Origin: Chrysomallon squamiferum
Taxonomy: Eukaryota > Mollusca > Gastropoda > Neomphalida > Peltospiridae
Direction: 5' to 3'
Length of the DNA stretch: 64,000 nt
NCBI GenBank assembly: GCA_012295275.1
Contig: CM022678.1
Span: 1,178,155 to 1,242,154 of the forward strand
Shown: positions 53,101 to 62,104 of the stretch, in pieces
How positions within the stretch are numbered: position 1 is the stretch's first letter
Layout of the letters: the number at the start of each line of letters is the position of its first letter
Made by a program: the position numbers and the translations under genes
Notes under the pieces: generated by a model
Told to the model about the DNA's origin: nothing
Seen by the model: only the letters and a program-made list of their open reading frames with translations
Databases searched by the model: none

Positions 53101-56100
53101 TGCACAGTCATGACTATTGTCTGGATTATAATGAAAAGGAAGAAATTCTAAACAAATATCTCAAACAAAAGAATGTTAAAATGGATGAAACTGATAAAAT
53201 GATTGTCATTTACAATTCATGTACAGAGTTAGGATTTCCTCAGGTGTGTGTGTATTATGTTAATTCAAGTGATGCACAAAAAAGAGGAGTTGACTTTTTT
53301 GTGAAACCTGTTGAATATCTCACACAACAGCTGGAATATTTGAAAAAAAAGTCAAAACTTTACAGATCAATTACCTGGTTCTACTGTTGATCATGTTCAA
53401 ACAAGGCAGTCTCAGCATTGATTCACTGGACCCTTTTGAAAATGGCCCTGACAGTGACATAATGAAATTAATAAGACAACTAGAGCAAGTCTGTTTGCGT
53501 CTAGAAAACACTGGTCTCACAGTTACAAAGAAAACAGCTGATCAAATGTGTGGTACATATTTGAAGTGTTATGACAATAAATACACATTTATTCACCAGT
53601 CAGTGTTTGACTGTTTGTTTCTGATGTTTTCATCACAGTTTCCAAAGAAAGCAGCAGAGTTGCTAGAAGTGTGTCCTGTCTCCATGTTGTTAGAATATAT
53701 TGTGACACCTGGAGTGTCTAACAAAAGTCACATTACAATGACTGTGAGACCTAACTGCTTTGATGTTCTTGCTCGCAGATTTACTGACTTGTTGGCATCA
53801 GACAATTTCATAGAAATTATTTCACATCCATCTCTGAAAGATGAAGAGTTTCTAAAATACCTCATAGAAGAAAAACAGTTTTATGGTAGGTTGTCTGAAA
53901 TCTTACAGCAAAGACTATCTGGAGAACATCAAAAGCAATATTGTTATATATCATCTGTACATGTAAACTCAACTGAAATTTCATATCTTCTTGACAATGA
54001 TTCTAGGTACGGATTTCCTATCAGTCTTGATGAAAATGTAATAAATTCAAAATCTGTTCCAAGTGAATGTATCGTGAATAGACACAGAACATTGTCAAAA
54101 TATTTCACATCAAATCTGTGTCAGATGGAATTGTCAAAACTGCTTAAAATGATAATATCAAGATTTTTCACATCAAAACTGTTTGAAACGGACTTAATAG
54201 GCATGAAAAAAGAACTTTTGGATATTTCTTGTTTGTTTGGTGATGAAGATGTTGTGGGAATGTTGTTAAAATCAGGTGTTGTTCCAACATTTCATACACT
54301 GACTGCAGCTGCTTGTTCAAAAACAGACAGTGCTACCGTACTCAAAGAACTGTTACTGTATAAAAAAGAGATGAAATTGAAGAACTATTCACAACTGTTA
54401 CTTGTTTCTATTTATTCAGGTAACATGAACATTGCCTGTCTGTTAGCTGACATGATAAACAATGAGAAACAGAACAGTGAAATCAAGGAAGAAGCTGTGA
54501 AACTTTTATTGGTTAGATTCCACAGACAAGTAAGACTTAAATCAAGTTACACGGCAGATGGCAAGTATTTGGAGAACTCAGAGACTTCTAAAGTTGTTGA
54601 TGTATGCCGACTTTTTAAGAAACTGGTTACCATTGATATAATAAACAAAACTAAAGACATTGCTGTCATTGCTGCTGGTCACAGTACTTCAAATGTTATA
54701 AAAGAAATAGTAAAACTGAAACCTGATTGTATAAATGATGAGAACAGAGATAAAGTACTTTTAGCAGCAGCAATGTGGGGATCTACTGACACAGTGAATT
54801 TTCTCATTGAGCAGCAATATAATGATACAGACGAGGACAACTGGAAGAAAGGTGAAGTACTGAAAGTAGCAGTGATGTTTAACAGTGCAGATGTTGTTCA
54901 GTGTCTACTTGATAAAGGAGCTGATCCTAATGTGGATGTAGCTGTTAACAAGAATTTTGTTCAGTTGTTTAAAGAGAAAACTGAAGTGGAAATGTTGACT
55001 TCAGACTCACCTCTCCATATTTCAGTTCTGCTTGGTGACTTAAATATGATAAGATCACTGATAAAGAGAAAAGCTGATGTTAATGCAGTAAACAGTGAGG
55101 GAGAAACTCCACTTCATGAAACTGTAAAAGCAGTGTCACACAAAAAGGAAGTAGCTTTGTTGTTACTAGAAAATGATGCAGATATTAACATAAAAGATAC
55201 ACGAAAAAATACAGCATTGCACATAGCATCTCAAATTGACATAAATGTGATGAAAAACATAGTAAAGAAAGGCGTTGAAATAAATGTAACAAACACTGCA
55301 GGTGAAACTCCTCTTTTTATATCCTTAAACACCAACAGACGACAAATAGCTTTGTACTTACTCAAACAAGGAGCTGATCCTAATATAACAGACACTCATA
55401 ACAATTCTGTTTTACATTTAGCAGCTAAATATGGAAATATAGAAATTGTGACCGCACTGATTGAAAAAGGTGCTGATGTAAATATTAGAAACTGTAGAGA
55501 TGAAACTCCTCTTTTTACAGCTCATCAGTATGGAAAGAACCAAGTAGTTTTGTATTTACTGGAACATGGAGCTGATCCTACTTTAACAGATAGTGATAAC
55601 AATTCTGTTTTACACCTAGCAGTTCAATTTGGAAATATAGAGATTGTGACAGCACTGATTGAGAAAGGTTGTGATGTAAATATTAAAAACAGCCACGGTC
55701 AAACTCCTCTTTTTGCAGCTCTTCATTTCTGTCTGCATGATCCACCTCTGAATATTGAAAAATATAAAGTATTTTTCTGTTTACTGCAAAATGGAGCTGA
55801 TCCTAATTTAATAGACAATGATAAGAATTCTGTTTTACACCTAGCAGCTGAATTTGGATATAGAGAAATTGTATCAGTACTGATTGAAAAAGGTGTTGAT
55901 ATATATATTAGAAACAGTCGAGGTGAAACACCTCTTTTTACTGCTGTTAAGTGTCAACAGAACAAAGTAGTTTTGTATTTATTGGAATATGGAGCTGATC
56001 CTAATATAACAGACAATGATAACAATTCTGTTTTACATTTAGCAGCTAAATATGGAAATATAGAGATTGTGACAGCACTGACTGAGAAAGGTTGTGATGT

Positions 56101-58800
56101 AAATATTAGAAACAGCCAAGGTCAAACTCCTCTTTTTGCAGCTCTTCATTTCTGTCTGCGTGATCCACCTCTGAATATTGAAAAATATAAAGTATTTTTC
56201 TGTTTACTGGAACATGGAGCTGATCCTACTTTAACAGACAATGATATCAATTCTGTTTTACATTTAGCAGCTAAATATGGAAATATAGAAATTGTGACAG
56301 CACTGATTGAAAAAGGTGCTGATGTAAATATTAGAAACTGTAGAGGTGAAACTCCTCTTTTTACTGCTGTTAAGTGTGAACAGAACAAAGTTTTGTATTT
56401 ACTGGAACATGGAGCTGATCCTACTTTAACAGACAATGATAACAATTCTGTTTTACACCTAGCAGCTGAATTTGGATATAGAGAAATTGTATCAGTACTG
56501 ATTGAAAAAGGTGTAGATGTAAATATTAGAAACTGTAGAGATGAAACTCCTCTTTTTACAGCTGGAAAGAACCAAGTAGTTTTGTATTTACTGGAACATG
56601 GAGCTGATCCTACTTTAACAGATAGTGATAACAATTCTGTTTTACACCTAGCAGCTAAACAAGGATCTTTTGGAATTGTGACCGCACTGATTGAAAAAGG
56701 TGTTGGTATAAATATTAAGAACAACAGAGGTGAAACACCTCTTTTTACTGCTGTTAAGTGTCAACAGAACAAAGTAGCTTCGTATTTACTGGAACATGGA
56801 GCCGATCCTACTTTAACAGACAATGATAACAATTCTGTTTTACACCTAGCAGCTGAATTTGGATATAGAGAAATTGTATCAGTACTGATTGAAAAAGGTG
56901 TAGATGTAAATATTAGAAACTGTAGAGGTGAAACTCCTCTTTTTACAGCTCATCAGTATGGAAAGAACCAAGTAGTTTTGTATTTACTGGAAAATGGAGC
57001 TGATCCTACTTTAACAGACAATGATAACAATTCTGTTTTACATTTAGCAGCTAAATATGGAAATATAGAAATTGTGACCGCACTGGTTGAAAAAGGTGCT
57101 GATGTAAATATTAGAAACTGTAGAGGTGAAACTCCTCTTTTTACTGCTGTTAAGTGTGAACAGAACAAAGTAGTTTTGTATTTACTGAAACATAGAGCTG
57201 ATCCTACTTTAACAGACAATGATAACAATTCTGTTTTACATTTAGCAGCTGAATTTGGATATAGAGAAATTGTATCAGTACTGATTGAAAAAGGTGTAGA
57301 TGTAAATATTAGAAACTGTAGAGATGAAACTCCTCTTTTTACTGCTGTTAATTGTGAACAGAACAAAGTAGTTTTGTATTTACTGGAACATAGAGCTGAT
57401 CCTACTTTAACAGACAATGATAACAATTCTGTTTTACATTTAGCAGCTGAATTTGGATATAGAGAAATTGTATCAGTACTGATTGAAAAAGCTGTAGATG
57501 TAAGTATTAGAAACTGTAGAGATGAAACTCCTCTTTTTACAGCTCATCAGTATGGAAAGAACCAAGTAGTTTTGTATTTACTGGAACATGGAGCTGATCC
57601 TACTTTAACAGACAATGATAACAATTCTGTTTTACATTTAGCAGCTAAATATGGAAATAGAGAAATTGTGACAGCACTGATTGAGAAAGGTTTTTATATA
57701 AATATTAGAAACAGCCAAGGTCAAACTCCTCTTTCTGCAGCTCTTCATTTCTGTCTGCGTGATCCACCTCTGAATATTGAAAAATATAAAGTATTTTTCT
57801 GTTTACTGGAAAATGGAGCTGATCCTGCTTTAACAGACATTGATAACAATTCTGTTTTACAGTTAGCAGCTAAATATGGAAATATAGAAATTGTGATAGC
57901 ACTGATTGAAAAAGGTGTAGATGTAAATATTAGAAACTGTAGAGGTGAAACTCCTCTTTTTACTGCTGTTAAGTGTGAACAGAACAAAGTAGTTTTGTAC
58001 TTACTAGAACATAGAGCTGATCCTACGTTAACAGACAATGATAACAATTCTGTTTTACACCTGGCAGCTGCATTTGGAAATATAGAAATTGTGACAGCAC
58101 TGATTGAAAAAGGTGTAGATGTAAGTATTAGAAACTGTAGAGGTGAAACTCCTCTTTTTACAGCTCATCAGTATGGATTTAACCAAGTAGTTTTGTATTT
58201 ACTGGAACATGGAGCCGATCCTACTTTAACAGACAATGATAACAATTCTGTTTTACACCTAGCAGCTGAATTTGGATATAGAGAAATTGTATCAGTACTG
58301 ATTGAAAAAGGTGTAGATGTAAATATTAGAAACTGTAGAGGTGAAACTCCTCTTTTTACAGTTCATCAGTATGGATTTAACCAAGTAGTTTTGTATTTAC
58401 TGGAACATGGAGCTGATCCTACTTTAACAGACAATGATAACAATTCTGTTTTACACCTGGCAGCTGCATTTGGAAATATAGAAATTGTGACAGCACTGAT
58501 TGAAAAAGGTGTAGATGTAAATATTAGAAACTGTAGAGGTGAAACTCCTCTGTTTACAGCTCATCAGTATGGAAAGAACCAAGTAGTTTTGTATTTACTG
58601 GAACATGGAGCCGATCCTACTTTAACAGACAATGATAACAATTCTGTTTTACATTTAGCAGCTAAATATGGAAATATAGAAATTGTGACCGCACTGGTTG
58701 AAAAAGGTGCTGATGTAAATATTAGAAACTGTAGAGGTGAAACTCCTCTTCTTACTGCTGTTAAGTGTGAACAGAACCAAGTAGTTTTGTATTTACTGGA
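25717..58800 (+). CDS. RHIM - nSTAND3 NTPase - ankyrin-repeat receptor-like gene
   Basis: Four phase-compatible exons: 25717-25814 (acceptor at 25709; MVTRQNSRT, then a PKKMKKNK basic patch), 48072-48337 (Ser/Thr-rich, low complexity), 48891-48977 (RHIM motif at its end) and 52648 into the gap at 58801. The N-terminal part before the NTPase is about 150 residues. Exon 4 encodes a P-loop NTPase: entry VDWRVYVETRA, Walker A GCPGSGKTT (52758-52784), Walker B VVLIDD (52896-52913) and sensor-like CIITLRK. This is the pattern of novel STAND NTPase 3, an NLR-like switch. A helical winged-helix-like region and a long ankyrin array follow. The NTPase frame ends at TGA 53388-53390; the downstream part continues in the -1 frame from the A8-G run at 53343-53351. 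The likely role is a cytosolic immune sensor that signals by RHIM amyloid nucleation, inferred from architecture. The exon 1 link rests on phase only, and other exons may exist in the 22-kb intron. The 3' end is lost in the gap. Confidence 0.75.
26880..27105 (+). repeat. ~59-bp minisatellite in intron 1
   Basis: Three to four copies of AAATGTAATGTTTGGTATAT, TTCAGTGTATATTCTCTAGG, TTGGGGTAGAGTATGAT. Each unit includes acceptor-like TTTCAG. It lies 1.1 kb after exon 1. Confidence 0.85.
27110..28900. other. Intron 1, no exon recognised
   Basis: AT-rich, with an (AAT)n patch at 27700-27750 and (CTA)n near 28708-28735. GC-richer sequence at 28080-28260 contains TGTGACGTCA and CACGTG words. No open exon with matching phase was seen. 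Confidence 0.4.
28920..30300 (+). repeat. Two ~700-bp tandem units in intron 1
   Basis: The units at about 28930-29620 and 29650-30300 share TAAGAAAAGAACATATNTCTCG, a CACTNTCACCAAGCAACC-like word, a GAGTGAGCAGANGGTGTA word, TTCGTTAGTTGAAAAGATTC, GGCGAACANGGA and (AAT)n ends. They are also related to 20150-20700. No coding potential was seen. Confidence 0.8.
30346..30374. repeat. Poly(A) tract
   Basis: About 29 A residues in a row followed by (CAA)n. It may mark the tail of a retroposed sequence, but no source element was recognised upstream. Confidence 0.9.
36637..37683. mobile_element. ~1-kb insertion specific to block B, type unknown
   Basis: Around this point block A reads straight through (23290-23340: GAATAAAGATAGAAACA to ATGATCTATAAGATAGGG). 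Block B has about 1.05 kb between GAATAAAGAGACA and AACTATCTATAATACACTAGGG. The insert begins GGTTCATACATG and repeats GGAAAGTTTTGGAAA. It contains a GC-richer segment (36800-36960) and ends with two direct copies of a ~160-bp unit (37360-37500 and 37520-37680). No ORF or terminal inverted repeat was recognised, so mobile origin is inferred only from presence/absence. Confidence 0.45.
38287..38346. repeat. (AT)n tract
   Basis: About 60 bp of alternating TA with one AAA interruption. It marks the left edge of the extra sequence in block B. Confidence 0.95.
38485..38625 (+). repeat. Tandem duplication of ~70 bp
   Basis: AGTAACTTTTTCAAATAATA followed by TTTGGCTTTCTT and AGACAGACAGCAATTCTGT occurs twice in a row with few changes. 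Confidence 0.85.
40094..40381 (+). repeat. Tandemly duplicated exon-like unit in intron 1
   Basis: Two units, 40094-40174 and 40301-40381, each 81 bp, each preceded by GTTCT(G/A)TTGACAG and followed by TTGTAAGTAAGTAAAT. They share AACAGCTAAAATCTNAAGATG. Both look like cassette exons by their signals. In the phase required by exons 1 and 2 (phase 2) both contain stops: early in the first, after 18 codons in the second. They may be untranslated exons, poison exons or relics. Confidence 0.5.
40400..42322. other. Intron 1, no exon recognised
   Basis: AT-rich. A 63-codon frame at 42106-42297 (with AYPDIHEFFG near its start) has a faint resemblance to the C-terminal part of some transposon-related proteins, but it is too short to assign. 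Confidence 0.35.
42323..42894 (+). repeat. 5' LTR
   Basis: About 572 bp, TGTAAATG...GTGACA. It matches the 3' LTR through CTTTTGATC, CTTCTTGCNACACGT, CTAAGTAACAAACTA, ATTAGTTAGAAAGTTAAAGT, ATATGTTACCATTGATGG and TAGTTTAAGCTGTCTCAGAT. The start is set by where the similarity begins and could be off by some bases; no clear target-site duplication was found. Confidence 0.85.
42914..42932 (+). promoter_or_regulatory. Possible tRNA primer-binding site
   Basis: TGGGGTTCTTGTCTGGGAT, 19 bp after the LTR end, resembles a proline-tRNA type primer-binding site with a few changes. The distance from the LTR is greater than usual. Confidence 0.35.
43056..43660 (+). pseudogene. Retrotransposon gag, broken
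   Basis: A 124-codon frame (MSQGLLDQL) is followed after a frame change (about 43410) by one containing NEAYLWVPMFKEVKVDRFFQ. This corresponds to the conserved gag core of molluscan-type Gypsy elements, where a lysine-rich helix precedes V-P-x-F-x-E and F-F-x-x-F-E. The remainder to about 44080 is frameshifted. Confidence 0.75.
44089..44733 (+). pseudogene. Zinc knuckle and aspartic protease, inactive
   Basis: A 214-codon frame. Residues around RFCHMTNHLIANC match a CCHC knuckle whose first cysteine is missing. FRDTRVEQSLILE matches the protease catalytic loop with Asp-Thr-Gly changed to Asp-Thr-Arg. VDLLFGNDL matches the conserved C-terminal G-N-D motif. Retroviral-type proteases mature gag-pol; this one cannot be active as read. 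Confidence 0.8.
44880..46305 (+). pseudogene. Ty3/Gypsy integrase, broken into several frames
   Basis: The zinc-binding part reads GHPGRTKTYIKVADDFYWPG, then VRSCYVSQITGKP, with the second cysteine of C-x2-C replaced by serine. The catalytic-core start reads ILIHMMGLLPK, where an aspartate is expected at the histidine. Core remnants continue through 45480-45730 with an internal near-duplication (45515-45605, ATGGCTCTGTTAGAAA twice). The C-terminal GPY/F module is well kept (YFGPYVIKWKVSTIGYII, then HINLLKAYHVRK, to about 46160). Confidence 0.85.
46330..46745 (+). pseudogene. Reverse transcriptase / RNase H remnant after integrase
   Basis: LFPDAPGVMKVSTQDIKV corresponds to the segment just before the RT fingers. 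A deletion joins it to YPAPTNQ, RCLLGMTG and CRRFC (end of RT), then EKAFKLLKKMLLNP (connection) and HPFKLACDASQVGSGA (start of RNase H, with the catalytic D of DAS kept). Several stops are present. Its location downstream of the integrase module is what defines the unusual pol order. Confidence 0.8.
46882..47479 (+). repeat. 3' LTR
   Basis: About 598 bp, TGTGCGTTT...GTGACA, colinear with the 5' LTR. Sample stretches differ at roughly 8 percent of sites, plus an (AT)n length change. Confidence 0.85.
47480..48071. other. End of intron 1, no exon recognised
   Basis: AT-rich, repeated TATAATTTAGT-like words near 47490-47530 resembling 26150-26340. The acceptor TATTTTTTACAG ends at 48071. Confidence 0.4.
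48947..48973 (+). other. RHIM-type amyloid motif (exon 3)
   Basis: Codons for F-Q-V-G-D-N-N-T-I fit the RIP homotypic interaction motif consensus (I/V)-Q-(V/I/L)-G-x-x-N-x-(M/L/I), differing only in Phe at the first position. The context CCGNFQVGDNNTII is strikingly close to the RIPK3-type core. In RIPK1, RIPK3, ZBP1 and TRIF, and as cryptic RHIMs in insect PGRP-LC and Imd, this motif nucleates functional amyloid for signalling. Here it is at the end of a short exon, about 15 residues before the NTPase domain, within a Ser/Thr-rich, presumably disordered N-terminus, as amyloid motifs of NLR-like proteins typically are. Confidence 0.75.
48978..52647. other. Intron 3 of the receptor gene
   Basis: 3.67 kb from donor GTAAGT to acceptor TGATACAG. 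It holds an (AC)n microsatellite at 50153-50196. A stretch at 51480-51660 (GGGGCATCTAATGCAG, GCAACGGGCGTAACACTC, TACCCGATTTGTCTCGG) is GC-richer and possibly from an old retroelement, but was not assigned. No coding exon was recognised. Confidence 0.5.
53343..53392 (+). other. A8-G slippery run at the NTPase/ankyrin frame switch
   Basis: Eight A then G at 53343-53351, read TTG AAA AAA AAG in the NTPase frame, contain the heptamer A-AAA-AAG in the X-XXY-YYZ register. A shift of -1 here leads directly into the frame of the downstream helical and ankyrin regions, which has no stop before the gap. Without a shift, translation ends at TGA 53388-53390. A weak inverted repeat, GATCAA (53365-53370) and TTGATC (53387-53392), could form a 6-bp stem 13 nt downstream. 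Alternative explanations are a missing A in the assembly or a true inactivating deletion. Confidence 0.7.
54215..58800 (+). repeat. Ankyrin-repeat array of the receptor gene
   Basis: Divergent ankyrin-like helices start near 54215; canonical repeats run from about 55000 to the gap, on the order of 38 units of about 33 residues. From 55370 the units alternate between a type with DNDNNSVLHLAA and a type with RNCRGETPLFTA, giving a dimeric DNA unit of about 198 bp copied about 17 times with very few changes. A long-loop variant (LHFCL.DPPLNIEKYKVFF) occurs three times, at about 55720, 56140 and 57745. Two units are shortened by whole codons (near 56390 and 56560), so frame is kept. This suggests recent expansion or gene conversion under selection for an open frame. 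Ankyrin arrays usually bind protein ligands. Confidence 0.9.
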
Positions 58801-59000
58801 NNNNNNNNNNNNNNNNNNNNNNNNNNNNNNNNNNNNNNNNNNNNNNNNNNNNNNNNNNNNNNNNNNNNNNNNNNNNNNNNNNNNNNNNNNNNNNNNNNNN
58901 NNNNNNNNNNNNNNNNNNNNNNNNNNNNNNNNNNNNNNNNNNNNNNNNNNNNNNNNNNNNNNNNNNNNNNNNNNNNNNNNNNNNNNNNNNNNNNNNNNNN
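58801..59000. other. Assembly gap of 200 N
   Basis: Exactly 200 N, a conventional size for an unknown gap. Ankyrin repeats precede it; sequence after it does not resemble ankyrin and is probably not coding. The gap most likely marks failure to assemble the near-identical repeats, so the gene's end is missing or collapsed. Confidence 0.95.
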
Positions 59001-60560
59001 CATCGTACATTCCGAGCGTTCTGTATGACAACATAAACATAATCACTTTATCGTGTTTGTATCGTGTCCTATTCATAATTCGAACACAACTTCTGCTTTG
59101 TTACTCCCGGCTTACCGTGAATACTTCTGACGTGTTTGTGTATTCCCTAGCGCCCTCTAGTAACCAGTGCCGTCAAATTGTTACGCTCTCTTATGTTTGA
59201 AGTATGGCACTGTGTTGACAGTCTATTGCTTTTCACGGTAGACTTATTCAGTTAGGGTCGACCACAAGTCAAGATCGAATTCATATAATTTAGCACAATA
59301 AATACGTATTATTTGCTCATTAAAACGGCATAGAGAAAAAAAAAAAAAAAAAAAAAAAAAAAATTACCATAGAATATATATGAGCTTAATCCTGTATGAT
59401 CAAATTTTGTGACTGTTAATGCATTTTATGGTGAATTTTCTGTTTCATTGTGATTATTATTATTGTTTTCTTTTATCAGTATAAAGACGACAGATGCATC
59501 ACTTCAGTATCACATGTTTCAGTTTCACGTGCAAATTATTTCCGTTCTATCTTTGTAATCATTTAGTTTCACATTTACAGTTGTATTATATATGTTTCGT
59601 TTTGAGAACACGATTTATATTCTTATAATTAAATTTACCGTTTATACTTTTACGACTGCTACTACCACTACTATTACAATGATAATAACTGCTACTATTT
59701 CTGTTATAATAAAAATAACTGATACTATTTCTATTGTTAGTACTATTGCTACTTACACTTTAACAATTACAACCATCTCAGTTACTGCTACTTCCACTAC
59801 CACCACTACTACTACTACTTCAAGATTCACCTCCTTATATAACTTCTGCGATTACTACAGCTACTACTACTACTACTGCTACTGCCATAGCTACTGCTTC
59901 TTCTACTAATATTACTACTACTGCTACTACTACTACTACTACTACTTGTGGTATTTCAACATGTAATTTTACTGCTTTTTACGACCATAATTTTCTTTTT
60001 TTATTTCTTGAAAAAAAAAAAATGTGTCTTAAACCGGAGAGACTGAGAGTAAATGCAAATAATGTTGAAAACAAATCAAACGTTTTTCTTTTACTGTTGA
60101 CGATTCTTATTCTCCTTCTTGTGTCTGTTATCATTAAAACACACAGTGTCGCCCGTAAATTGTTTTATTTTATTATATTACTGTACCCGTGTGTTAGTGT
60201 GTGTGTGTGTTAGTGTGTGTGTGTGTGTGAGTGAGAGAGAGTGAGTGGATATGCATATGTGTGTGGGTATCTGTATGGTAGTGTGAGTGTATATGAGTGT
60301 CTGTGAAAATGTGTGGATGTGGCGCAGTGTGCGTATGTGTGTGTGTTTGTGTGTATGTATGTGTGTAAGTGTTTGTGTATGTGTCTATGTGTGTATATTC
60401 TTATTAAATGTGTAATCTAATAAACATAAAATAAAATGATTATGATGACGATGACGATAAAAACAAATTAATATGCAGAGAAAGAAAGAAATTAAATTAA
60501 ATTAAATTAAATTAATAAATTAAAATTAAAGTCAAATAAAATAATAACCACAACTGTTAG
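59001..60560. other. No gene recognised; simple repeats
   Basis: The sequence just after the gap is AT/GC-balanced and not repeated. Poly(A) lies at 59336-59362, CTA/TAC-rich triplet sequence at 59650-59945, and GT-rich sequence at 60190-60400. Open frames here follow from composition. Confidence 0.5.
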
Positions 60561-60599
60561 ATCAAATAATGCAAACAAAATCCAGCAGAATCGAGGCAA

Positions 60600-60873
60600 G
60601 GCAAAACACAGAAACATCGAAGGGAAAAATAGAGTTTTGTGTAGACAATCTAAGTTACAAAGTCAACTTGTATAGTCTACACGGTTTTCTAAAGAGTCAC
60701 AGTTCGCTAACCGCATTCAGTGTGTTAGCGCTTGGCAGTCTTCAGTCGAGTACCAACACTCGCTATAGACTTCTGAGCACCGCGGGACGTGTTTTCGTGG
60801 TGTCGAGTTTTATCGGTTTTGTGTGTGCGTAGTTCATTTCTGCCAGGTTATTTGCTACTTGTTTCTGATTAAG
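60600..60873 (+). promoter_or_regulatory. Possible promoter and non-coding first exon
   Basis: This CpG-richer stretch (CACCGCGGGACGTG, TAACCGCATTCAG, TCTTCAGTCGAG) ends in a good splice donor, ATTAAG|GTGAGC at 60873/60874. An upstream in-frame open stretch (60569-60832) has no recognisable domain. This pattern suits a 5' UTR exon of a gene whose coding exons lie beyond the window. It is an inference from composition and one splice site. Confidence 0.35.
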
Positions 60874-60991
60874 GTGAGCAGATTTTCTTTTATTTTCTTT
60901 TTATTTGTTTTTAATCATTTGTGAAATGTTGAACGAATAATAGCAATGTGTTCTTTTCTTTTTTTTTTTTTTTTTTGACATTTATAATCGT

Positions 60992-61022
<31 letters not shown>

Positions 61023-61897
61023 TTGGAGTCAAGATTTGTTCAGCTGCTAAAATAAAGGTGAAATAAAGAAATCCGAGGGGAAAAATTGGTAATGAATGCA
61101 TCTCTAACTTTTTTTCCTGGCAAATGTTCAACAGTTCTTCATTTACTCCGATTATTTAAGCAGAAGAGAAAGTTCTCGTGTTCATACTTTTGTGTGTTGT
61201 CCGTACGTTGGAGTTTCCAGTTAAAATCATTTATAAATACATATAAAAAAAAAAAAAAAAAATAGCAGCCAAATTAATTAATTAATTCTAAAACTATTAC
61301 TACAACTACTGCTATTACTGCTACCACTACTAATACAACTAATACTGCCATTCTGCTACTAATAATAATCTATCGAATACACACATATGATTTTTCTCTT
61401 TTGTGTCAATTGTGAAATCGATCTTTAACGATAAAATGTGAATTGACTTTCGATACCGATATTATCGCGATTATCGTTCATCGCTTCATTGGGACGAAAT
61501 CGATATTGTTTTTTTTTTTTTTCCACGCGATGGTTGAGCAATACGATACGATTACATCTGAATGCATAGTTTTAGTGTCACTTTGAGGCATTTAAATATA
61601 CATGTAATACATAATATAATATATGTAATATATAATATAATATATGTAATGCATAATATAATACATCTAATACATAATACAATCATGACTGTTCGAGAGT
61701 AAAGCCTTTACGTGCCGACACAGAGGTCGAGTTATGAATATTTATGAGCGAGATTACTCCACCCACACGACCCACATGACCCAGTGACTGGAGAGTATCG
61801 TAACAGAGAGAAGTGGTTGTACGGGTCGAGACACTGAGTTCAACTTGCAGCAATTGTTCGTTCATCGTTATACTTCTTGAGGATTGTCCTGCGAGAT

Positions 61898-61911
61898 TGA
61901 GAGAGCGAGAG

Positions 61912-62003
<92 letters not shown>
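61898..62003. repeat. (GA)n tract
   Basis: About 105 bp of GA with two GAGC interruptions at the left end. The Arg-Glu frames it opens are artefacts. Confidence 0.95.
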
Positions 62004-62004
<1 letters not shown>

Positions 62005-62093
62005 CATTAACACAGACAGAGAAGTATATAAATTGGACGGCGCGCTGTTTTAGTCATCTGACTTCGTTATTTACCTCTAGTTCAAACAAGATG

Positions 62094-62104
62094 GTATAAA
62101 AATG
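62094..62104 (+). promoter_or_regulatory. TATA-box candidate
   Basis: GTATAAAAATG about 90 bp after the GA tract, in CpG-containing sequence. A CCAAT word lies 60 bp downstream, not upstream, so this is weak evidence for a core promoter. Confidence 0.3.

Noticed and set aside
56146..58047. Minus-strand frames of 100-190 codons
   Set aside because: Antisense shadows of the ankyrin array, open only because the units are nearly identical.
59001..59200. C-terminal residues joined to the ankyrin frame after the gap
   Set aside because: The frame merely passes through 200 N; the post-gap residues show no ankyrin pattern and the gap length is arbitrary.
60569..60832. 87-codon frame as a protein gene
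   Set aside because: No recognisable domain; composition and the donor at 60873 suit an untranslated exon better.
61813..62099. Arg-Glu rich open frames
   Set aside because: Direct translation of the GA dinucleotide tract.
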